Part shown: positions 7,503 to 13,185 of the stretch, one piece after another
Layout: every line of letters begins with the position of its first letter
Position numbering within the stretch: the first letter of the stretch is position 1
From: Verrucomicrobiales bacterium
Lineage (GTDB): Bacteria > Verrucomicrobiota > Verrucomicrobiia > Verrucomicrobiales > DEV007
Length of the DNA: 13,185 nucleotides
Assembly: GCA_002708885.1 (NCBI GenBank)
Contig: PAPL01000018.1
Coordinates: 32,323 to 45,507 of the forward strand
Reading direction: 5' to 3'
Program-made: the position numbers and the translations under genes
The notes under the pieces: generated by a model
Told to the model about the DNA's origin: nothing
Databases searched by the model: none
Seen by the model: the letters and a program-made list of their open reading frames with translations, nothing else

Positions 7503-7654
7503 GAGGCGCCATAATTAGTGGATGCTGAAGAAATGTCAATGGGAGTAAAATATTTTTGGTTAAAAATCTGTTTTATTGGCGATTTGGCAATTCTTTTAAT
7601 GATTACAGTGATCTGCACTTGACCTTATCAGGACGGAGGCCAAAACTGCGGCAA
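7503..7654. other. Divergent spacer between serA and ilvD
   Basis: Apart from the serA promoter, this 152-bp spacer shows no clear plus-strand promoter; TTGGCA at 7584-7589 is the nearest -35-like element, and no good -10 follows it at normal spacing. I see no T-box, leucine-type leader peptide or obvious attenuator before ilvD. The plus-strand ilvD frame is open upstream to a TTG at 7556, but the translated stretch there (7556-7654) does not resemble IlvD and is probably untranslated. Confidence 0.4.
7511..7539 (-). promoter_or_regulatory. Putative serA promoter, placed for a leaderless mRNA
   Basis: On the minus strand a perfect TTGACA (plus 7534-7539) stands 17 bp before AATTAT (plus 7511-7516), a four-of-six match to the -10 box. 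Initiation seven or so bases downstream would fall near 7504, only about two nucleotides before the serA ATG at 7502. No Shine-Dalgarno motif lies between. This is the best consensus -35 seen in the window. Confidence 0.5.
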
Positions 7655-7657
7655 ATG
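7635..7657 (+). promoter_or_regulatory. GGAGG ribosome binding site before the ilvD ATG, long spacing
   Basis: GGAGG at 7635-7639 is the only strong Shine-Dalgarno match before a gene start in the window. It is separated from the ATG (7655-7657) by 15 nt, longer than the usual 5-9. It still favours this ATG over the in-frame TTG at 7556. Confidence 0.4.
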
Positions 7658-9418
7658 CCCAAAAAGAATACCGCTAAGAAGAAAACAGCTAAAGTTGCCA
7701 AAAAAGCTACCAAAACAAAAAGGGCCAAGTATAAGCCGCGTCAGTTCTCTTCAAAAGTTGTTGATGGTGATGACCGTGCTCCGAGTAGGGCAATGCTTCA
7801 TGCCGTAGGTTTCCGTAAAGATGATTTCACGCGTTCGCAGGTTGGTATAGCTTCTACCTGGGCAAATGTGACTCCTTGTAATATGCACATCGATAAGCTT
7901 GCTCGAGAAGCTGAGAAGGGTGTCAATTCGACCGGCGGCAAAGGGGTAATTTTTAATACGATAACTGTTTCTGACGGTATTTCTATGGGGACAGAGGGGA
8001 TGAAATATTCATTGGTCTCGAGGGAAGTCATAGCGGACTCAATTGAAACTGTAGTTTCGGCTCAGGGCTATGACGGCTTAGTAATGGTCGGAGGCTGTGA
8101 TAAAAATATGCCAGGTTGCCTAATTGCTGCTGCTCGGCTAGATAGGCCGGCGGTTTTTGTCTATGGAGGCACTATCATGCCGGGTGATCACAGAGGGAAG
8201 GACGTTGATATAGTATCAGTCTTTGAGGCGGTCGGGAAACGTGCTTCGGGAGAAATTAATTCTCTTCAGCTTGAGGCTATTGAGGAGTGCGCAATTCCGG
8301 GAGCCGGTTCTTGTGGTGGAATGTATACGGCTAATACCATGGCCAGTGCCATTGAGGCGATGGGTATGAGTTTGCCTAACAGCTCCTCTCAGGCTGCCAT
8401 TCATGCGGATAAAATGCGCGATGCAATGGATGCGGGTGCTGCTGTAAATTATTTACTGGAAAAAGGTATCAGGCCTTCAGATATTTTGTGCAAAGAGGCT
8501 TTCGAGAATGCTATCACTGTGGTCATTGCTTTGGGAGGTTCTACTAATGCAGTTTTGCATTTATTGGCAATGGCCAATGCTGCGAATGTTCCTCTAACTA
8601 TCGACGATTTTACCCGTTTGGGAGAAAAGACACCGGTCCTGGCAGATCTTAAGCCTAGCGGAACTCACATGATGGCAAATCTTGTTCACATTGGTGGTAC
8701 AGTTCCGTTAATGAGGATGCTCATCAATGAAGGCCTTTTGAACGGTGATTGTCTCACGGTCACAGGTAAAACCCTTAAACAAAATGTTTCAAAGTCAGAA
8801 CTCAAATATCCTGCGGGGCAGGACATAATCAGTTCATTGGATGAACCTATTAAGAAGACTAGTCATTTGGTTATTATGAGGGGAAACATTGCACCTGAGG
8901 GCGCAGTCGCAAAGATCAGCGGCCATGAAGGTGAAAGTTTTAAAGGTAAGGCCCGCGTATTTGATTCTGAAGAAGACGCACAAAAAGCGATTCTTGCAGG
9001 AAAGATTGTGGCGGGAGATGTGGTCGTTATCCGGTATGAGGGACCAAAGGGAGGCCCCGGCATGAGAGAAATGCTTGGGCCGACTTCAGCAATTATGGGA
9101 AGGGGCCTAGGTGAGGATGTTGCTTTAATTACAGATGGTCGTTTTAGTGGGGGAACTCATGGATTTGTGGTGGGGCATATTACACCCGAAGCATTCAGTG
9201 GTGGGCCCATAGCTTTGATAGAGGATGGAGATCAGATCACAATAGATGCCCATAAAAGCGTAGTGGATCTTGACGTGACACCTTCAGAGATGAAGAAAAG
9301 AATGAAGTCATGGAAAAAGCCAGAGCCACGTTATACTCGTGGCGTTTTGGCCAAGTATGCATCGACTGTTTCCTCCGCATCAGAGGGAGCGGTGACTGAC
9401 AAAAACCTTAATTTATAA
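7655..9418 (+). CDS. ilvD: Dihydroxy-acid dehydratase with basic N-terminal tail
   Basis: Dehydrates 2,3-dihydroxy-isovalerate and 2,3-dihydroxy-3-methylvalerate to the 2-keto acids of valine/leucine and isoleucine synthesis, using an iron-sulphur cluster, in the cytoplasm. From the chosen ATG the protein is 587 aa. Cluster cysteines are C75 (TPCNMH), C148 (GGCDKNMPGC) and C220 (GSCGGMYTANTM). D149-K150 follows C148, the lysine that is carbamylated and helps bind Mg2+ in family structures. Further signatures are SDGISMGTEGM at 106-116, GGSTNAVLHL near 294-303, and TDGRFSGGTHG near 493-503. The catalytic body starts at about residue 35 (VVDGDDRAPSRAM). Before it lies a tail of some 29 residues made mostly of Lys, Ala and Thr, which most IlvD proteins lack. 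No start codon exists between the tail and the enzyme core, so the tail is probably translated. A TTG at 7556 would add 33 unrelated residues and is disfavoured. Convergent with the propeller gene. Confidence 0.95.
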   Translation: MPKKNTAKKKTAKVAKKATKTKRAKYKPRQFSSKVVDGDDRAPSRAMLHAVGFRKDDFTRSQVGIASTWANVTPCNMHIDKLAREAEKGVNSTGGKGVIFNTITVSDGISMGTEGMKYSLVSREVIADSIETVVSAQGYDGLVMVGGCDKNMPGCLIAAARLDRPAVFVYGGTIMPGDHRGKDVDIVSVFEAVGKRASGEINSLQLEAIEECAIPGAGSCGGMYTANTMASAIEAMGMSLPNSSSQAAIHADKMRDAMDAGAAVNYLLEKGIRPSDILCKEAFENAITVVIALGGSTNAVLHLLAMANAANVPLTIDDFTRLGEKTPVLADLKPSGTHMMANLVHIGGTVPLMRMLINEGLLNGDCLTVTGKTLKQNVSKSELKYPAGQDIISSLDEPIKKTSHLVIMRGNIAPEGAVAKISGHEGESFKGKARVFDSEEDAQKAILAGKIVAGDVVVIRYEGPKGGPGMREMLGPTSAIMGRGLGEDVALITDGRFSGGTHGFVVGHITPEAFSGGPIALIEDGDQITIDAHKSVVDLDVTPSEMKKRMKSWKKPEPRYTRGVLAKYASTVSSASEGAVTDKNLNL

Positions 9419-9419
9419 A

Positions 9420-9450
9420 GGGCGGATTTTTACAAATCACTGCCCAAATT
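9420..9450. terminator. Probable bidirectional terminator between ilvD and the propeller gene
   Basis: A hairpin fills the 32-bp convergent gap: GGGC (9420-9423) pairs with GCCC (9442-9445), and GATTT (9425-9429) pairs with AAATC (9434-9438) around a TTAC loop, with a small bulge between the two helices. On the plus strand AAATTTT follows; on the minus strand TTTATAAATT follows. It begins two bases after the ilvD stop and ends just before the other gene's stop, as expected for a shared terminator. Confidence 0.55.
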
Positions 9451-10689
9451 TTAAGGGTTCCAGTTCAATTTGGTTAGCCCTTTCAGCTCTCTGATAAAAA
9501 GCTCATTGCCGCACACGGCCAGGTGCGCCCATGTGGGTTCATCAGATATCTTGTTTGTGTCAATCAGTTTGAATGCTGAAGGGTCCAGCTGAAGTAATAA
9601 AAGTTCTCCATCAGCGGTAAGTGCCAGTGCTTTGTCTTTATTTGCGACGAGTGATGCGTATTCGCTGAATTTTTTCTCTGAGCTCCACGTGACTTTGCCA
9701 GTGCTTGCCTCAATGCAGTGAAACCTCTTGTCCCTTCCGTGCATGTAAACGTGCCCTTCGTGACTGATTGGGGAAGACATATAACCTTCAGTTTTGTTGG
9801 ACCAAGATTTTGAAACATTCATGCCTTTTTGGTCAGTTGCTACCTTGAATAGAAAGCTGCCACCACCATAGCTACTGGTAAACAGAGTGTCTCCTATGAC
9901 TGTTGGCGTGAGTATGTTCATTCCACGGAAGGCCTTGACCTTGTACTTCCACATTACATTACCGCTACTCAGATCCAGTCCGGCCAGTTCTTCTCTGGTC
10001 TGTGCCAGAAGTTGGTTTTTTCCTGCCACTTCAGCAATGACAAGTGAAGAGAAAGCACTGCCGTTCATGGCCCTATCATCTTTCATTGCACCCCATACCT
10101 TTGAGCCGTCAGAGCATTTAATCTTAACGATCTGAGCTCCTGCCTGAACATACAAATGATCATTTGATATTATTGGTGATGATACAAAACCAAAAGTAGG
10201 AACTGTTGATTTTTCCTTTGCGACAAAATCAACGCGCCATTTTTCTTTGCCTGTTTGTCCGTCAATGGCTACCAGAACATCGCGTATTCCACCAACATAC
10301 AATGTGCCCTTGGAGTATATCGGAGTGGATCTTACCCAGCTACCATTCTTGCGTGCGAAGAATGGAACCTTCATTGATCCTTTCCAGGAAAGTTCCCATA
10401 TTTGTTTACCGCTTTTTCTGTCAAATGCCCTAGTGATTTCGTTTGCCTTGTTTTTTGTTTCAACAGTGAAGACGCGGTCAGTGGCCACTATTGGGCTCGA
10501 GTAACCTTCGGAGAGTTCCTTACGCCATTCTTTTTTGATGCCTTTTAAATTTTTTGGCCATGCGAATTCTGAATCAGCAATTTTTCCGTCTCTGTTCGGT
10601 CCGCGCCACTGCTCCCATGTTATGGGTGCAGAAAAGAGAGAAATTGAGCTTAACGTGAGTAGAGCGATTAAAAGAAAGGGATATTTCAT
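9451..10689 (-). CDS. Secreted PQQ-like (BamB-type) beta-propeller protein
   Basis: A 412-aa protein beginning with a signal peptide: MKYPF, a hydrophobic core to about residue 19, and a likely cleavage near residues 20-21 (LFSAP). The mature part starts WEQWRGPNRDG, a motif common in PQQ-repeat proteins of Planctomycetes and Verrucomicrobia. Eight repeats of the type 'hydrophobic strand, D/G-x-L-Y-V, alternating strands, D-x-x-TGK-x-x-W' can be traced, at roughly 65-101, 121-155, 170-200, 214-250, 260-297, 303-337, 345-376 and 386-410; the 137-151 unit (DVLVAIDGQTGKEKW) is the clearest. This predicts an eight-bladed propeller in the periplasm or outer membrane. The catalytic and Ca2+-site features of true quinoprotein dehydrogenases are not evident, so a scaffold or binding role is likelier than enzymatic activity. 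No Lys-rich anchor or lipobox Cys is seen. It lies 54 bp after the TPR gene on the same strand; co-transcription is plausible. Confidence 0.85.
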   Translation of the reverse strand: MKYPFLLIALLTLSSISLFSAPITWEQWRGPNRDGKIADSEFAWPKNLKGIKKEWRKELSEGYSSPIVATDRVFTVETKNKANEITRAFDRKSGKQIWELSWKGSMKVPFFARKNGSWVRSTPIYSKGTLYVGGIRDVLVAIDGQTGKEKWRVDFVAKEKSTVPTFGFVSSPIISNDHLYVQAGAQIVKIKCSDGSKVWGAMKDDRAMNGSAFSSLVIAEVAGKNQLLAQTREELAGLDLSSGNVMWKYKVKAFRGMNILTPTVIGDTLFTSSYGGGSFLFKVATDQKGMNVSKSWSNKTEGYMSSPISHEGHVYMHGRDKRFHCIEASTGKVTWSSEKKFSEYASLVANKDKALALTADGELLLLQLDPSAFKLIDTNKISDEPTWAHLAVCGNELFIRELKGLTKLNWNP

Positions 10690-10743
10690 AATAAAGTTAA
10701 TTATCAGAGTTTAGATTTTATTTAATTTTTGATTGTGGATTGG
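10690..10743. other. Short AT-rich spacer between TPR gene and propeller gene
   Basis: These 54 bp hold no gene and no terminator-like hairpin. On the minus strand a GATAAT box lies 10 nt before the propeller ATG but has no -35 partner at normal spacing. Without a terminator, read-through from the TPR gene is the simpler view. Confidence 0.3.
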
Positions 10744-13185
10744 TCATCTGTCAGTTGGATTGCCATTTTTGAATCTTTCGAGTTGGCGTTTAACCTGTGA
10801 ATCACCATCCAATAGTGTAACTGCTTTTTCAGATATTTCTATTGCTTTGATCCGATTGCCTCGCTGAAAGTGAACCTCAGCAAGGGTATCCAGGAATGCA
10901 CCGTTCTCAGGTTCTAACTGGACGGCTCTGGTCGCATGTTCCAGTGCCTCATCGAGTTTCTTTGAGCAGCGAGATAATAGCCAGGCATGGTTATTATTAT
11001 GTTGTCCATGACCCGGAAATCTCATGACCGCCGCTTTGGAAATTTTGTAAGTTGTATCAAATAGTTCATCCGCTTCCTTGTTTTTTCCTGCATCCACTAA
11101 TAATTGATGAAGGTCTTCGAGCATTGAGCTGTCTGAAGGGTTGATTTTCTGAAGTTCTTTAATTTTGATAATTGCTGCTGATGGGTCCTCGTTCTCGAGT
11201 AAGGCCTTTGCCTGTAAGACTCCCAGATTGATTGAATAACTGAGTGCGGTTCGAGGGCTAATGGTGCTATTTGCATTCACGGCACGCATCTTTGATAGAA
11301 GATAATATTCCAATGACTGCGCACATTGTTTTGAATTGCCTTGTCGAATTTTCAGATCTGCATATTTTCGACGTAATGCTTCAGGATGGACGCTCTCATG
11401 CGGAGAAGCGAGGCGGAGAATAATTTCATCTTGTTCTCTTGCAAGTTCATCGTCTCCATGGAGCCACATTGAACCGGCCAGAAAGTGTCTCTTAGTCACG
11501 TCACCTGTAGCCATGATTGAAGATTTTTTCTTTAATTCTGAACTTTTTTCCTCTTCTCCGGACAGAGAAAGCGCAACGCCTTTTAGATAGAGGGGAAGTG
11601 GGTCGGATTTATTGATTTTCCAGGCCTTATCAAATTCATTAAATGCTAGTTTGGGTTTGTTAGCATTAATTAAAGTGTTCCCGTATCTCATGTAATGATA
11701 CCCCACTGCTTCCGCTCCAATTAACTGAAGCCATTCTTTATTTGAATCTGCAGCCAATTCCCACAATTCATGAAGTCGAGCCAGATCCTTAACGGCTCTT
11801 GTGAATTCTTTTCTCCTCTCATTGTTAACTCGGGTCTTAGCATAATTAGCCATGGCCTGAATCAGCTCACTCGAATTTTCTTTGCCATTATTAGGTTCAT
11901 CAAAATCAAAAAGTAATGACATGCGTTCTAGGCTTCTTTTTCTAGTTTCTTTTGGGTATTCTGTTTTTATAAATTCCCAGGATATTGCCGTGAGCCATGA
12001 GTACTCGGCGCTGGTTTGGAAAAGGGCATCTATCACATCTTCTTCAGATTCCATTTCCAGCGCTTGGATTCCATGCTGAATAGCAAGTTCATTGAGGCCT
12101 ATAAATCGGTCCCATCTTATTAGTGGCAGTAGACTCACTTTGTTTTTGATGAGTAATTTTTTAGATAGTTCCATGATCCGTTCAGCTTCTTCATATTGTC
12201 CTGTAAGGAAACAGGCCGTTGCCAATTGGCCTGCAGGATCTAGTGATTTTCTTGCCGCCTCTTCTGTGTTTCCCTTAAAATTTCCCTCATATTTTTTCAG
12301 CCAATCTTGGTACGGAGCTTTTTTTGTTTCAATTCCTATGGACTGGAATGCGGCATCAAAATTGTATCTCCACATTTCCATATCAAAAAGTTCGGGACCA
12401 TTTGCTCTTTTAGTTAATTCAAAGGCCCGAGACGCTTCGCCGTTAATGATAAGTGCATTTAAGCATCTTCCGAGTTCGTCTGTTATTCCCATGGCATAGT
12501 CTTCTATGTCCTTGATTATTTTCTTAAATTCCTGCTCTTTACCGGACAGACGAGCAGAAGCTGCTGCAAATCCCAGAGTGTCAGTCGTTCGGCGGCTGGG
12601 ATCGACAAAAGAATTTGCGTATTCGGACAGATTTCCCCCCGCGGCAAGAGAGTGCCGTGCTCTTGTCTTGTCTCCGCTACTTTCAAATACCTTTGCGGCC
12701 TCATCGAAATTCCCATTGGCTCTCAGCATCCATGCTAGCAGCTCTGAATCTACTTGGGTCTTATTAGCAATTTTGCGTTGTTCTTGAATTGCGGATTCAA
12801 TTTGGTCTCTTTGTAATAAGAATGCGGCATAATTACGTATGCCATTTTGATCCAACGCGGCAATTTCCAGAAGATCCTTTGCCTGTTGATAGTTTCCGCT
12901 AATTATATGAGAAGGAATTTCCTCGGCGATGTTCCTACTTACTATTTGAGCAACCATTTTGCGAATTCCGGGATCCCTTTCGCGTTTGACTAGTTTCATT
13001 AACAGTTTGGTTTCTCCTGTTTGGGCAAGTTCTGCTATGGCCATTTCCCTCTCTGCGGGGCCTCCCTTTCTGAATTGGTTAACAAGCTTGACGATGTTTT
13101 TTGGCGTATCTGGATATAATCCTAAATCAAATTCTTCGAGGACCTTGCCGCCACGATATCGCATTTCTGCATTTCCATTTTTGAT
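10744..13185 (-). CDS. Large TPR/helical-repeat protein, frame open at the right edge
   Basis: The frame runs from the stop at 10744 to the window edge without a stop. An ATG at 13164 would give 806 aa, but seven more sense codons precede it, so the gene may start outside the window; only a weak GGA precedes that ATG. Numbering from that ATG, residues 24-80 look like short HEAT-type helices, about 85-480 is a long alpha-helical solenoid with degenerate repeats (FDEAAKVFESSGDKTRA, YEEAERIMELSKKL), and clearer tetratricopeptide repeats occur at about 486-550 and 722-790. In the last of these, AWLLSRCSKKLDEALEHAT and FLDTLAEVHFQRGNRIKAI fit the TPR consensus well. No membrane segment is visible in the part present. 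TPR solenoids bind other proteins; the partner is unknown. It lies 54 bp upstream of the propeller gene, suggesting a shared function, perhaps at the envelope. A signal peptide or an extra N-terminal domain could lie beyond the edge. Confidence 0.85.
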   Translation of the reverse strand: MKNGNAEMRYRGGKVLEEFDLGLYPDTPKNIVKLVNQFRKGGPAEREMAIAELAQTGETKLLMKLVKRERDPGIRKMVAQIVSRNIAEEIPSHIISGNYQQAKDLLEIAALDQNGIRNYAAFLLQRDQIESAIQEQRKIANKTQVDSELLAWMLRANGNFDEAAKVFESSGDKTRARHSLAAGGNLSEYANSFVDPSRRTTDTLGFAAASARLSGKEQEFKKIIKDIEDYAMGITDELGRCLNALIINGEASRAFELTKRANGPELFDMEMWRYNFDAAFQSIGIETKKAPYQDWLKKYEGNFKGNTEEAARKSLDPAGQLATACFLTGQYEEAERIMELSKKLLIKNKVSLLPLIRWDRFIGLNELAIQHGIQALEMESEEDVIDALFQTSAEYSWLTAISWEFIKTEYPKETRKRSLERMSLLFDFDEPNNGKENSSELIQAMANYAKTRVNNERRKEFTRAVKDLARLHELWELAADSNKEWLQLIGAEAVGYHYMRYGNTLINANKPKLAFNEFDKAWKINKSDPLPLYLKGVALSLSGEEEKSSELKKKSSIMATGDVTKRHFLAGSMWLHGDDELAREQDEIILRLASPHESVHPEALRRKYADLKIRQGNSKQCAQSLEYYLLSKMRAVNANSTISPRTALSYSINLGVLQAKALLENEDPSAAIIKIKELQKINPSDSSMLEDLHQLLVDAGKNKEADELFDTTYKISKAAVMRFPGHGQHNNNHAWLLSRCSKKLDEALEHATRAVQLEPENGAFLDTLAEVHFQRGNRIKAIEISEKAVTLLDGDSQVKRQLERFKNGNPTDR

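Noticed and set aside
7556..7654. Upstream extension of ilvD from a TTG codon (33 extra residues)
   Set aside because: The extra residues (rich in Phe, Asn, Tyr and Trp) do not resemble IlvD or a targeting signal, there is no ribosome binding site, and an ATG preceded by GGAGG lies at 7655.
10677..10687. GATAAT box as promoter of the propeller gene
   Set aside because: No -35-like hexamer stands at 15-19 bp before it, and the AT-rich spacer makes such boxes frequent.
12092..12499. 135-codon plus-strand open frame inside the TPR gene
   Set aside because: It lies wholly antisense to a long, well-formed helical-repeat coding frame, and its translation shows no domain or protein-like pattern; a shadow frame.
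1..13185. Defence system, CRISPR array, mobile element or biosynthetic cluster
   Set aside because: No spaced repeats, transposase, integrase, nuclease-helicase or toxin-antitoxin signature is present; the genes are mostly core metabolism, repair and sensing.

Overview
The window looks like ordinary chromosomal DNA from a Gram-negative, moderately AT-rich bacterium. My best guess is the PVC group, probably marine Verrucomicrobiota. The basis is a secreted PQQ-type beta-propeller protein of the kind abundant in Planctomycetes/Verrucomicrobia next to a large TPR protein, plus the general protein style. This is an inference, not a database result. Most gene starts lack a clear Shine-Dalgarno sequence, and two starts are TTG or GTG.

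Layout, left to right. (1) Minus strand: the first 37 codons of an unrecognised gene run off the left edge (1-113). Upstream of it lies a tight three-gene unit transcribed polX > plsY > gpsA (3659 to 227): a PHP-domain family X DNA polymerase, the acyl-phosphate glycerol-3-phosphate acyltransferase and glycerol-3-phosphate dehydrogenase. PlsY consumes the product of GpsA, so these two form the entry to phospholipid synthesis. (2) A 234-bp divergent control region (3660-3893) holds several palindromes, a 20-bp-phased direct repeat and plausible overlapping promoters. (3) Plus strand: a 660-aa soluble sensory protein, pseudo-receiver / PAS / histidine-kinase-like core / receiver, in which the phospho-accepting histidine is replaced by aspartate (3894-5876). 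(4) Minus strand: serA (5904-7502), the first enzyme of serine synthesis, with a consensus -35 box placed so that its mRNA may be leaderless. (5) Plus strand, divergent from serA: ilvD (7655-9418), branched-chain amino acid synthesis, carrying an unusual lysine/alanine-rich N-terminal tail. (6) Minus strand: a large TPR protein whose frame is open at the right edge, followed 54 bp downstream by a secreted eight-repeat beta-propeller protein.

The metabolic genes (gpsA, plsY, serA, ilvD) are housekeeping. I see no mobile element, CRISPR array, tRNA or rRNA, and no clear sign of a defence island. The most unusual item is the sensory protein at 3894-5876, which has a degenerate receiver at one end, an intact one at the other, and no phospho-acceptor histidine in between.
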